Origin: CF-162 sp040882565
GTDB lineage: Bacteria > Chloroflexota > Dehalococcoidia > SM23-28-2 > RBG-16-64-32
Length of the DNA stretch: 64,000 nucleotides
Assembly: GCA_040882565.1 (NCBI GenBank)
Contig: JBBEAZ010000024.1
Span: forward strand, 124,001 to 188,000
Direction: 5' to 3'
Shown: in pieces, positions 17,250-24,610 of the stretch
Layout of the letters: every line of letters begins with the position of its first letter
How positions within the stretch are numbered: position 1 is the stretch's first letter
Notes under the pieces: model-generated
What the model saw: only the letters and a program-made list of their open reading frames with translations
What the model was told of the DNA's origin: nothing
Database searches by the model: none
Made by a program: the position numbers and the translations under genes

Positions 17250-17255
17250 TATCAT
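17250..17255 (+). promoter_or_regulatory. -10 box TATCAT, 6 nt before the DUF2795 gene start
   Basis: TATCAT ends 6 nt before the ATG at 17262, which again leaves no room for a ribosome site. Confidence 0.4.
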
Positions 17256-17261
17256 CATCCC

Positions 17262-17513
17262 ATGACTGAATACCCGAAGCTGCCCTCAGCCGAACCGGCA
17301 GACTATGAACACGCGCTCGAGGGTATCGCCTTCCCCGCCGCTAAGGACGGTATCGTCCGCCACGCGGCGGATATCGGCGGCCTCGACAGCGAAGTCGGCG
17401 ACATCCTGCACCGGCTACCGCGCGAGGGCTATGAGACCCGTGAGGAACTGATCGCCGGCATCCGGGCGATCTACCTGGCGGACGGCTTCCCGCCCGATTC
17501 CTTGCCAGTCTGA
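17262..17513 (+). CDS. DUF2795-type small protein
   Basis: An 83-residue protein with the DUF2795 pattern: a short entry strand (ALEGIAFPAAKDGIVRHA), then GGLDSEVGDILHRLPREG and a closing helix. These small helical proteins are widespread in high-GC bacteria and their function is not established. The ATG is set by the leaderless-type promoter 6 nt upstream. The 3' end overlaps the convergent zinc-ribbon gene by about 40 bp, which needs one of the two ends to be checked. Confidence 0.75.
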   Translation: MTEYPKLPSAEPADYEHALEGIAFPAAKDGIVRHAADIGGLDSEVGDILHRLPREGYETREELIAGIRAIYLADGFPPDSLPV

Positions 17514-17743
17514 GCCCGCCGCGAGCGGCCGAAGTACGGCGTGCCGCAGTGGCGGCAGAACCGCGCCGCCAGCAACTCCGACGAATCATCCGGCATCGGC
17601 TCTTTGCATTTAGCGCAGTGCCAGACCATCGGGTTGCCACACTCCGCGCAGAAGTCATAGGGCTCCTCTGGCCGCGTGGGGTAGCCGTATGATCCGGGGT
17701 GATCGTTCTTGCACTTGCCTACCCCTCGCTCGCCTTCAGCCAT
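17471..17743 (-). CDS. Small zinc-ribbon protein (DUF2321-like)
   Basis: A 90-residue protein with four cysteine knuckles (CKNDH, CAECG, CAKCK, CRHCG), enough for two zinc sites, followed by a basic tail. The order of knuckles resembles DUF2321 proteins. The start overlaps the end of the AI-2E gene, so it is likely made from the same mRNA. Role unknown; nucleic-acid or protein binding is usual for such ribbons. Confidence 0.75.
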   Translation of the reverse strand: MAEGERGVGKCKNDHPGSYGYPTRPEEPYDFCAECGNPMVWHCAKCKEPMPDDSSELLAARFCRHCGTPYFGRSRRAQTGKESGGKPSAR

Positions 17744-18797
17744 TCTTAGCCTCCTCGGTGTCGGGGGCAGTTCGCTCGTCCAGCGCAGTCGACATGGCCG
17801 GCGTACCACTCCGCTTCTCAAGATAGTAGTCCAAACCGACGCGGGCGACGGCTGCTGCGGGCAGCGCCAGCAAGACGCCAACGATGCCGGCCAATGCGCC
17901 GCCGATCATCACCGCCACCAGCACGATCACGGGCGGCAGGTTGAGGGTGTGGCCGTACACGCGCGGCGCAAGTATCCGGTCCTCGAACTGCTGATACACA
18001 AGTAGCGCCACGATGACGCCGAGTCCCTGTGCCGGGGACTCCTGGAACGCGGCGATCGCCGGCATCACCACGGCAATCACTGCGCCAACGATCGGGATGA
18101 TGTCCACGAACCCGGCGAGGATGGCGAAGGCGATCGCGTTCGGCACCCCGGCGATCGACAACACGACGAAGGTGACGACGGTGATGGACGCCGTCGTGAT
18201 CACCTGGCCGCGGATGTAGCCACCGACCACTCGCCGCAGAGCGAAGAGCCAGCGCTCCAACTCCGGCTCGTAGCCCGGCTTCACAAACTGGTAGAGGAAC
18301 CGGTTCATCCGTGGCGTATCCAACAGCAAGTAGGCTGTCAGAAAGAAGATCGTGAACACCGCGAGGCCGAAGGATAGCGCCCGCTGCCCGTAGTCGATCG
18401 CGGTGTCGCCGGAGACCACCCGATCCCAGTTGATGTCGCGCGCCCGGTCCTCCAGCTCAACGTTTATGCCGACATCGGCGAGGAAGTCCTCCATCTCGCG
18501 CGCGTCTTCAGGAAGGTTGTCCTTGAGGTCTGCGATCTCGTCGATCGTGGCCGGCACGACCAGCGCCGCGAGCGCTCCCAGCACCAGCAGGATCGCCAGC
18601 ATGATCATCACGACCGCGGCCGTACGCGGAACGCGGTGCGCCGTGAGCCACTCGACGTAGGGCAGGAGCGCCGCCATGAAGATGAACGAGGTGACGACGA
18701 TGACGATGATCGGCCACAGGCTGAGCAGCGCCCAGGCGGCGAGCAGGGCGACGATGATCAGGACGATGCCGCGGTACGAGACTTCGAGTCGCAGCAC
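17736..18797 (-). CDS. AI-2E family transporter (PerM-like)
   Basis: A 353-residue membrane protein with the family layout: three N-terminal helices, an exposed region (residues about 85-140), then a hydrophobic half with FAILAGFVDIIPIVGAVIAVV and YQQFEDRILAPRVYGHTLNLPP, the signature of the AI-2E exporter family. Members include the E. coli autoinducer exporter and Na+/H+ antiporters, so the transported molecule is open. The zinc-ribbon gene overlaps its 3' end. Confidence 0.92.
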   Translation of the reverse strand: MLRLEVSYRGIVLIIVALLAAWALLSLWPIIVIVVTSFIFMAALLPYVEWLTAHRVPRTAAVVMIMLAILLVLGALAALVVPATIDEIADLKDNLPEDAREMEDFLADVGINVELEDRARDINWDRVVSGDTAIDYGQRALSFGLAVFTIFFLTAYLLLDTPRMNRFLYQFVKPGYEPELERWLFALRRVVGGYIRGQVITTASITVVTFVVLSIAGVPNAIAFAILAGFVDIIPIVGAVIAVVMPAIAAFQESPAQGLGVIVALLVYQQFEDRILAPRVYGHTLNLPPVIVLVAVMIGGALAGIVGVLLALPAAAVARVGLDYYLEKRSGTPAMSTALDERTAPDTEEAKNG

Positions 18798-18935
18798 CGC
18801 TTATCGACCTCGGGAGTTTATGAGGGGCGGGCAGGCCTGATCTGATGGGCGAATAATCACTGACTCGCAGTTTTACGCGCGGATACTTCATACGAGCATA
18901 GCGCAGCCTGTCTTCGGTATACCAATTTTATCGCA

Positions 18936-19000
18936 GCCCAGACGGGCGCCCAGACGGGCGACGGACGGGTGCGGCCCGTAGCCCGTCGCCCAGACGGGCG
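18936..19000 (+). repeat. Three copies of a 13-bp repeat, GCCCAGACGGGCG
   Basis: Exact copies at 18936-18948, 18948-18960 and 18988-19000, separated by a GC-rich inverted stretch (CGGACGGGT against ACCCGTC-like bases). It lies between the divergent AI-2E and LLM genes and could be a regulator site or a hairpin-forming repeat. Confidence 0.7.
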
Positions 19001-19064
19001 CCTGACGGCGCGCGCAGCATCCGCTAGACTTGGCCTCGATACGCCCAACAGAGGAGCGCCCGCC

Positions 19065-20093
19065 ATGCAAGTCGAGACCACGATCATCGCCTCCAACATC
19101 CAGGGCTATGCCGAGCAGGCCCGCCGCCTCGAAGAGATCGGCTACGACGTCATCGTCACGCCGGAAGCGGGCCACGACCCCTTCCTGCCGCTGATGACCG
19201 TCGCCGAGCACACGCAGCGGCTGAAGTTCGGCACCGCCGTCGCGATCGCCTTCCCGCGCAGCCCGATGGTGACGGCGCAGATCGCCTGGGACCTCCAGCG
19301 CTTCTCCGGCGGGCGGTTCATTCTCGGGCTCGGCACGCAGGTCAAGGGCCACAACGAGCGCCGCTACTCCACCGCCTGGCCGTCGCCGCCGGGGCCGCGC
19401 CTCAAGGACTACATCCTGACGCTGAAGGCGATCTTCAAGACGTTCCAGACCAACGAGCGTCCGGCGCACCAGGGGCCGCACTACCAGTTCACGCTGATCT
19501 CGCCGTTCTTCAACCCCGGCGGCAACACAGCCCCCGGCGACGACGTGCCGATCTACATCTCGGCGGTCAACCGCTACAACTGCCGCCTCGTCGGCGAGGT
19601 CTGCGACGGGATCCGCATGCACGGCTTCAACACGGTCAAGTACACGAAGGAAGTGATCATCCCGGAGATCGAGGCCGGCGCGAAGAAGGCGGGCCGCGAT
19701 CCGAAGGAGGTCGACATCGTCGGCGGCGCGTTCATCATTACCGGCAAGAACGAGGAAGAGGTGGAGCGCGCGAAGGCGCCCGTCCGCCAACAGCTCTCGT
19801 TCTACGCCTCGACCCGCGCCTACCACCCGGTCCTCGACGTCCACGGCTGGCAGGAGACCGGCGACCGTCTCTTCCGCCTGTCGATGGAAGGCAAGTGGCA
19901 GGACATGGCGAACGGCATCACCGACGAGATGCTGGAGCAGTTCGCGATCATCGGCACGTACGACGAACTGCTCCCGAAGATCAAGGAGCGCTACTCGGGG
20001 CTCGTCTCGACACTCGACTTCGGCTTCGGCGTGCGCTCGCCGGAGGACCACGAGCGCCTCGCGTTCATCGTCCAGGAACTGAAGAAAGTCTAG
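19065..20093 (+). CDS. LLM-class F420-dependent oxidoreductase
   Basis: A 342-residue TIM-barrel oxidoreductase of the luciferase-like monooxygenase superfamily: GTAVAIAFPRSPMVTAQIAW, GRFILGLGTQVKGHNERR, YISAVNRYN and IGTYDELLPKIKERY are typical of the F420-dependent branch. The ATG at 19065 follows GAGGAG. A hydrolase gene starts one base after its stop, so the two form a pair, perhaps acting in succession on one compound. Reliance on F420 rather than FMN is inferred from the subfamily, not from visible contacts. Confidence 0.92.
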   Translation: MQVETTIIASNIQGYAEQARRLEEIGYDVIVTPEAGHDPFLPLMTVAEHTQRLKFGTAVAIAFPRSPMVTAQIAWDLQRFSGGRFILGLGTQVKGHNERRYSTAWPSPPGPRLKDYILTLKAIFKTFQTNERPAHQGPHYQFTLISPFFNPGGNTAPGDDVPIYISAVNRYNCRLVGEVCDGIRMHGFNTVKYTKEVIIPEIEAGAKKAGRDPKEVDIVGGAFIITGKNEEEVERAKAPVRQQLSFYASTRAYHPVLDVHGWQETGDRLFRLSMEGKWQDMANGITDEMLEQFAIIGTYDELLPKIKERYSGLVSTLDFGFGVRSPEDHERLAFIVQELKKV

Positions 20094-20094
20094 C

Positions 20095-20952
20095 GTGCCG
20101 ACGGTCGAAGGCACGTTCGTCCACCTGCCCGGCCGCGGGCTGCGACTGCACTACCGCGACTGGGGCGGCGACGGCCCGCCGCTGATCCTCCTGCACGGCC
20201 TCTCGTCGGGCAGCCGCATCTGGGACTGGACCGCGCCGCTCCTCGCGCAGCGCTTCCGCGTGATCGCGCTCGACCAGCGCAGCCACGGCCTCAGCGACGC
20301 CCCGGACGACGGCTACGGCTTCGACGACGTCACGGCGGACCTCGATGCCTTCATCGAAGCGCTCGGCCTCGAGCGGCCTGCCCTCGCCGGCCACTCGTGG
20401 GGCGCCAGCGTGGCGCTCACCTACGCGGTTGCGCACCCGGCGCGCGCAGTCGTGCTCATCGACGGCGGCGTCATCGAGCTTTCGAGCCGGGGCACATGGG
20501 AAGACGCCGAGGCGCGCATGCGCCCGCCGGACATCGACGGCACGCCGGTCGAGACCTTCCTCGGCTTCATGCGCCGCTGGCCGAACCTCCAGGACATGTG
20601 GAAGGAGGACCTTCCCGACATGGTGCTCTCCAACTTCGAGGTCCGCGACGACAAGGTCTACCGGCGGCTGGCGATCCCCAACCACATGAAGATCGCGCGG
20701 GCCATCTTCGACCTCAAGCCTTCCGAGTTGCTGCCGGAGATCGCCTGCCCGCTGATGATCATCTCCTGCCACCAGGAGCCGAAGACCGAACTCGAGCAGT
20801 CGTGGCTCGACGTGCGGCTCGAAGGCATCGAGGCTGCGCGCCGGTTGGTGGCCCGCGCGCGCGTCCTGATCATGGAGGACACGATCCACGACGTGCCGAT
20901 CCAGCGCCCCGCCGAGCTGGCCGCCGCGATCAGCGACTTCCTGACGGAGTAG
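20095..20952 (+). CDS. Alpha/beta hydrolase
   Basis: A 285-residue serine hydrolase starting at GTG one base after the LLM stop. HGLSSGSRIW gives the oxyanion region, Ser101 is the nucleophile in GHSWGAS, and a late His in DTIHDVP completes the triad. The operon link with the LLM oxidoreductase suggests it works on the same substrate. Epoxide hydrolases, haloperoxidase relatives and lactonases share this pattern, so no reaction is assigned. Confidence 0.92.
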   Translation: MPTVEGTFVHLPGRGLRLHYRDWGGDGPPLILLHGLSSGSRIWDWTAPLLAQRFRVIALDQRSHGLSDAPDDGYGFDDVTADLDAFIEALGLERPALAGHSWGASVALTYAVAHPARAVVLIDGGVIELSSRGTWEDAEARMRPPDIDGTPVETFLGFMRRWPNLQDMWKEDLPDMVLSNFEVRDDKVYRRLAIPNHMKIARAIFDLKPSELLPEIACPLMIISCHQEPKTELEQSWLDVRLEGIEAARRLVARARVLIMEDTIHDVPIQRPAELAAAISDFLTE

Positions 20953-20989
20953 GGCCTTCGCCGGCGACCATGCCCCCGCGTATGGCCGG

Positions 20990-21238
20990 TCAGGCGTTGC
21001 CCGCGTGCTGCAACTCGGGGGTTAAGTGTCTCCACCAAAAGGTCTTTGGCAGCCAAGGAGCGTTGGTCTCGCCGCTTGCCGCCCTGATCGCGTCATTGTC
21101 AGCGTGCTCGCGGAGTGTGGATCGAAATCCTTGCTCCAGCGTATGGAACCTCCGCTTCACGGCGGAACGCACATTCGGGCCACCGGGTGCCCGCTGGCTT
21201 CCTGTCGCTAGACAGGCAGTTGCTTCCTGGGCTGACAA
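20990..21238 (-). CDS. Doubtful 82-residue ORF at the end of the cassette-like array
   Basis: An open frame on the same strand as the cassettes, with a basic segment (RSAVKRRFHTLEQGFRSTL). It overlaps the end of the preceding small ORF. There is no ribosome site or family match. It may be chance or part of a decayed cassette. No other gene is seen between the hydrolase and 21208. Confidence 0.25.
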   Translation of the reverse strand: MSAQEATACLATGSQRAPGGPNVRSAVKRRFHTLEQGFRSTLREHADNDAIRAASGETNAPWLPKTFWWRHLTPELQHAGNA

Positions 21239-21432
21239 CGCGGCGGCATGGCAATGATAGCAATTGCTTCTCGTCCAGCTACTACTTCTGATAACCGCCC
21301 TTGAACCGTGGGCAGATCCGGTGAGGCTGCCTTGATGAAGTCGACGTCCCTGCAGAACTCCGCTCGGTAGTTGTCGAGCTTAGCAACCGACTCTTCAATT
21401 GTGCATTCAAGAGGACCCCAGACCCAACTCAT
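21208..21432 (-). CDS. Small cassette ORF, unknown function
   Basis: A 74-residue ORF (MSWVWGPLECTIEESVAKLD at the start) that begins 9 bp beyond the repeat copy at 21442-21525. It has no recognised family or signal peptide. Its position directly downstream of a repeat is the same as for the next four ORFs, which is the main reason to believe it. Confidence 0.45.
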   Translation of the reverse strand: MSWVWGPLECTIEESVAKLDNYRAEFCRDVDFIKAASPDLPTVQGRLSEVVAGREAIAIIAMPPRCQPRKQLPV

Positions 21433-21441
21433 GTCAACATT

Positions 21442-21525
21442 GACTCCACCACAAACCCGCCACCGCCTTGCTCGATGGCGAACGCGCCATCCGTGGTCTG
21501 CCACGCCCCGCAAACTTGCGTCTTG
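21442..21525 (-). repeat. Interspersed repeat, copy E
   Basis: Core shared by five copies, containing CTTGCTCGATGGCG, CCATCCGTAGTCTGCCACGC and CGCAAACTTGCG on the plus strand. Each copy has two small hairpins (GATGGC/GCCATC and CGCAA/TTGCG). Read on the minus strand it gives a peptide-like CGAWQTTDG...AIEQGGGGFVV. This copy lacks the outer CCCCTACTCG edge. Confidence 0.85.
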
Positions 21526-21618
21526 TCGCAGGTCTCGCGCCCCGTCGTGCGCTCCGTCTGCAACCGCGGCCGACGACGCGGTTCATGGCCGCGATTGTGG
21601 CCACGTTGGCTCGCACGT

Positions 21619-22005
21619 CTAGGCGATGGGCGTGCCGTGCGTGGCACTGCGATTGTAGGCAGCATCTCGCCTGCGCTTGGTCGAGAGGATCCCTCCCACG
21701 AGCCCATGTAAGAACGCGCCGACAGGAAAGACAATCCACGCAGCAACGAAGATGGGTCCCCCGAAAAAGAAAAGCGGCTCGGTGGCAAGAACGACCATGG
21801 TGGCCGATATTCCAAGCAGCGTCCCCACAGGCAAATTTCTGGTCGACGCGAGAAGAAGACCCACCAGCCAACCGCCAATCCAAGCTCCAACGAAAGGAAC
21901 TTGGAGAAACCACGGCATTACAGCAATCACGAATGCTATCAACAATCCGATGATGCAGAAAAGTATGAACGTGCCCAGTCCGTATTGATGAGCCGCGCGA
22001 GCCAT
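21619..22005 (-). CDS. Cassette ORF: small four-helix membrane protein
   Basis: About 128 residues, nearly all hydrophobic, with four likely membrane helices (LGTFILFCIIGLLIAFVIAV, FVGAWIGGWLVGLLLA, LLGISATMVVLA, GPIFVAAWIVFPVGAFLHGL) and a basic C-terminus. It starts about 30 bp after repeat copy D. No family is recognised. Confidence 0.6.
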   Translation of the reverse strand: MARAAHQYGLGTFILFCIIGLLIAFVIAVMPWFLQVPFVGAWIGGWLVGLLLASTRNLPVGTLLGISATMVVLATEPLFFFGGPIFVAAWIVFPVGAFLHGLVGGILSTKRRRDAAYNRSATHGTPIA

Positions 22006-22036
22006 AATCACAGTTTACCTTGGGGCGGGTTTCGCC

Positions 22037-22137
22037 CCCCTACTCGAACGCCCCATCCACGACAAACCCGCCGCCTTGCTCGATGGCGAGCGTGCCATCC
22101 GTAGTCTGCCACGCCCCGCAAACTTGCGTCTCGTGCG
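22037..22137 (-). repeat. Interspersed repeat, copy D
   Basis: Full-length copy beginning CCCCTACTCGAACG on the plus strand. It fills the gap between the stop of the ORF at 22148-22393 and the start of the ORF at 21619-22005. Confidence 0.9.
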
Positions 22138-22147
22138 CGCCACGCTG

Positions 22148-22393
22148 TCACACGACCGCCCATACATTCGCTGCGACCGCCGCAGTTCCGACAAGCAAGA
22201 ACGATCCCGGCATGATCCAGCGGGCATAGCGACGCCACAGGTCACGTCGTCGCTTCTGCTCGTCGGGAGGTAGCTGTGGGGGAATAATTGCAGGATTCTT
22301 CAGCGTGGAATCGGCCACGATGTCAAAGATGGGCTTCACAGCAGTTAGCAACCCGGCTGCGATGAAGCATGCCCCCAATATCAGCATCACCAT
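22148..22393 (-). CDS. Cassette ORF: small two-helix membrane protein
   Basis: An 81-residue protein with two membrane helices (MLILGACFIAAGLLTAVKPI and WIMPGSFLLVGTAAVAANVW) joined by a charged loop with a Lys/Arg cluster. It lies exactly between repeat copies C and D, 7 bp from one and 11 bp from the other. No family is recognised. Confidence 0.55.
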   Translation of the reverse strand: MVMLILGACFIAAGLLTAVKPIFDIVADSTLKNPAIIPPQLPPDEQKRRRDLWRRYARWIMPGSFLLVGTAAVAANVWAVV

Positions 22394-22399
22394 TGCTTC

Positions 22400-22495
22400 C
22401 CCCTACTCACGGCCCACCCACGACAGACCCGCCACCGCCTTGCTCGATGGCGACCGTGCCATCCGTAGTCTGCCACGCCGCGCAAAGCTTGCGAT
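22400..22495 (-). repeat. Interspersed repeat, copy C
   Basis: Copy with CCCCTACTCACGGCCC at its edge and an altered end (CGCGCAAAGCTTGCG). It occupies the gap between two cassette ORFs. Confidence 0.9.
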
Positions 22496-22500
22496 CGGAT

Positions 22501-22989
22501 CTAGAACGGGCACTCAGGAACCTCGGTCAGTAGCCACGAACCGTCGTCCTGGCGTGCCACACCCCACTCATAGGCAACCGTCTTCACATTGGCACCAGCC
22601 CTCGCGACGAACTGTCCGCGAACGACCGCCTCGCCATCGCGCCCCGGAGTGATCTCCGCGGGGTCGTCTAATTCGATGCCTGCACCCACGGGAGCACACC
22701 CAACGAAGGAGGAAAGCTGATCGTCCTCAATTCGGTCGTCAATTAGTGGCCGAAGCAAGCGCTCCGACGGAATGAAAGCCCTGTTCATCACATCGCTAAC
22801 GAGAGAGTTGATGTCCTCTTCGTCCCTCTGAGAAAGCAAAGTGACACCCGGAGTTGCCGTTGGGTCAATCCGCACGGGCGACGTTTCCGTGAAGGTGTCG
22901 GAGAACTGAACGTCCGTTCCAGCGGACAGCAAATACAGCACGATCAACGCGACTACTATAGCTACAACCAGAAATACGATCTTTCTCAT
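22501..22989 (-). CDS. Cassette ORF: membrane-anchored exported protein
   Basis: About 162 residues with an N-terminal anchor (MRKIVFLVVAIVVALIVLYL) and an exposed domain ending in VAYEWGVARQDDGSWLLTEV, a pattern typical of small NTF2- or lipoprotein-like folds. Two cysteines may pair (VGCAPV and PECPF). Repeat copy B lies 27 bp upstream and copy C 5 bp downstream. No named family is recognised. Confidence 0.65.
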   Translation of the reverse strand: MRKIVFLVVAIVVALIVLYLLSAGTDVQFSDTFTETSPVRIDPTATPGVTLLSQRDEEDINSLVSDVMNRAFIPSERLLRPLIDDRIEDDQLSSFVGCAPVGAGIELDDPAEITPGRDGEAVVRGQFVARAGANVKTVAYEWGVARQDDGSWLLTEVPECPF

Positions 22990-23016
22990 GTGCAAATCAG
23001 AAAGTCCGACGAATCA

Positions 23017-23121
23017 CCCCTACTCGAACGGCCCATCCGCGACAAGCCCGCCGCCGGCTTGCTCGATGGCGAACGCCGCCATCCGTAGTCTGCCACGCCC
23101 CGCAAACTTGCGTCTCGGTGC
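23017..23121 (-). repeat. Interspersed repeat, copy B
   Basis: Full-length copy with a one-base insertion in GAACGCCGCCATCC that breaks the peptide-like frame, so coding potential is not conserved across copies. Confidence 0.9.
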
Positions 23122-23214
23122 GGGTCGCGGTTCCCGAACCCAGCGGCGGCCACCATCGTTGTCCTAGCAACCGTGCGCGCCTTCCATCCACAGCCTCGCC
23201 ACTGGTCCGTCTTG

Positions 23215-23430
23215 ATGTCAGCTCTCGTGTCGTTCGCCTTGGCGATGGCGCTGATGAGTTTCACGTACTTAGTGGTGCTCGCAGCAAACGAGTTTGCCAG
23301 CACGCCTACCTCGTGTGATCGGAGATGGGCGGGGCTTCCAGACCCGAGCACGAGCATCGCATCCGAATATGTGAGGGAATTTAGCGAACTTGATAAGGCG
23401 GGCTGCAGTCCTCGCTCCTATTTCTACTGA
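23215..23430 (+). CDS. Possible small exported protein in opposite orientation
   Basis: A 71-residue frame starting with a hydrophobic stretch (SALVSFALAMALMSFTYLVV) and ending with a cysteine-containing tail. It is the only candidate in the 320-bp gap between the ORF at 23447-23815 and repeat copy B, and it runs opposite to the other cassettes. No ribosome site is visible. Treat as tentative. Confidence 0.35.
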   Translation: MSALVSFALAMALMSFTYLVVLAANEFASTPTSCDRRWAGLPDPSTSIASEYVREFSELDKAGCSPRSYFY

Positions 23431-23446
23431 TTCAAACTGAACCATT

Positions 23447-23815
23447 TCACGATTCGCGGCCTTCGTTCTCCTTGGTCCATATCGCGTTCATCACCGCCAT
23501 GCCGTGATCTGTGATGGCGAACTCGACAAACTCATGATCTGGTGACTCTGAGCCAGCCCAATTATCCGGATTCGCGAGGACATCATTGATGTCTTCGGCG
23601 GGGATCGGTCGGGCGTCGGATGGGTCGTGTTTCGCAAAGACCAGCCTGACAAGTCCTTTGGCAAGGAGGCTCTGTAGCGTTGGTTCAGTTGATCCGCTGA
23701 CCTCGACTCCAGTGGGAGAGAGCGTGATCGTGAAACTGGGGTTGAACTCCTGAAGGCCAAACGAGTCGTCGTACGAAATTTCTAACAGGGCCCGTTCCTG
23801 ATCCGTCAGATCCAT
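23447..23815 (-). CDS. Cassette ORF: small acidic protein, unknown function
   Basis: A 122-residue soluble protein (MDLTDQERALLEISYDD at the start, ending ITDHGMAVMNAIWTKENEG). The helix-turn pattern at the end (FVEFAITDHGMAVMNAIW) resembles a small winged helix, but this is only a resemblance. It starts 45 bp after repeat copy A. Confidence 0.6.
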   Translation of the reverse strand: MDLTDQERALLEISYDDSFGLQEFNPSFTITLSPTGVEVSGSTEPTLQSLLAKGLVRLVFAKHDPSDARPIPAEDINDVLANPDNWAGSESPDHEFVEFAITDHGMAVMNAIWTKENEGRES

Positions 23816-23860
23816 CACGCAGCGATTATAGACTTCACGCCGCGCGCGCCGACGGCTCGC

Positions 23861-23952
23861 CACTCGACGGCCCACCCACGACAAACCCGCCACCGTCTTG
23901 CTCGATGGCGGACGTGCCATCCGTAGTCTGCCACGCCCCGCAAACTTCGCCT
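23861..23952 (-). repeat. Interspersed repeat, copy A
   Basis: Copy with CTCGACGGCCCACCCACG at its left edge. It lies between the barstar-like ORF stop and the next ORF start. Confidence 0.9.
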
Positions 23953-23973
23953 CGTTGAGCGCGTTGGGTCGTC

Positions 23974-24552
23974 TCAAGCCAACGCGAAACGAGGGACGGC
24001 GTGGCCAACTTGGCGCAATCTAAGCAAGAGGTGGTCGCGGTTCGGGGGTTGCGCGTGCAATGCGAATCGCAGCCTTCCGGGTCGGGAACCGCGATAACGC
24101 ACTCCTTCAAGAGCGAGAATCGATAAGACCTCCATGAATTGCCGGAAGCGATCCCGGTCGGGAAGAAGCCTGTCCGCGTCCGAAACGAGTGCCACGTATT
24201 GGGAAGCTGGCAGCCAACTGAGATCCCTCATCCAATCTACGAGCGAATTCCAATTGTTGCTGACGGTCGGGAAATCGAATGCGAAGCTCCAAGCAGCCAG
24301 AAGGGCATCCTCGTCATCTCCGCTATCGCCAGGTACGGTTCGAACAACCAAGTCTGCTGCTGGCTGCGCCTCAAGAAAGCGATCCAGCTGACCGCGACTG
24401 CCCACCAAGACACTGAGCCATGGCGCTTCAGGTGCGAGAAGCGTCGCCCAGCTGATCTTCGGGTCTTCTTGAACCGTCAATTGACTAGCAGTCCTGAGTG
24501 AATGCGTCACCCAATATACACGCGTGGGGCCATCCCTAGCCGGCCCGCCCAT
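23974..24552 (-). CDS. Barstar-like protein (possible orphan immunity factor/antitoxin)
   Basis: About 192 residues. The C-terminal half has the barstar pattern FDFPTVSNNWNSLVDWMRDL followed by SWLP and YVALVSDADRLL, matching the helix-loop with NW and the strand of barnase inhibitors. Barstar proteins bind and block ribonucleases. No barnase-like gene is next to it. The first half (residues 1-100) is not recognised. The start is placed at 24552 because the upstream frame would cross a terminator hairpin. It is the first cassette in the array; antitoxin and immunity genes are common cassette cargo. Confidence 0.65.
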   Translation of the reverse strand: MGGPARDGPTRVYWVTHSLRTASQLTVQEDPKISWATLLAPEAPWLSVLVGSRGQLDRFLEAQPAADLVVRTVPGDSGDDEDALLAAWSFAFDFPTVSNNWNSLVDWMRDLSWLPASQYVALVSDADRLLPDRDRFRQFMEVLSILALEGVRYRGSRPGRLRFALHAQPPNRDHLLLRLRQVGHAVPRFALA

Positions 24553-24558
24553 CCACGA
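24541..24558 (-). repeat. Partial copy of the interspersed repeat (edge only)
   Basis: CGGCCCGCCCATCCACGA matches the outer edge of the full copies and then diverges. It marks the right-hand end of the array. Confidence 0.5.
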
Positions 24559-24562
24559 AGGA

Positions 24563-24588
24563 AAGAGCGGGCCCGATGGCCCGCTCTT
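24563..24588 (-). terminator. Perfect 11-bp hairpin terminator after the ATPase gene
   Basis: AAGAGCGGGCC and GGCCCGCTCTT pair exactly around a 4-nt loop, 23 nt beyond the ATPase stop, ending in CTCTTT on the minus strand. Confidence 0.8.
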
Positions 24589-24610
24589 AATGCCAAACAC
24601 AGGGTCTGGT

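Noticed and set aside
18888..20114. 408-residue open frame on the minus strand
   Set aside because: Antisense to the F420-type LLM gene and without recognisable domains.
22986..23357. 123-residue frame on the minus strand between cassettes
   Set aside because: It reads through repeat copy B, where the frame is broken compared with the other copies, and has no ribosome site.
21442..23952. Canonical integron attC sites in the repeat copies
   Set aside because: Some single boxes occur (for example ACCCAAC on the minus strand beyond copy A, ACTTAAC near 21030), but I find no paired RYYYAAC...GTTRRRY with the required inner arms, so the canonical label is not given.
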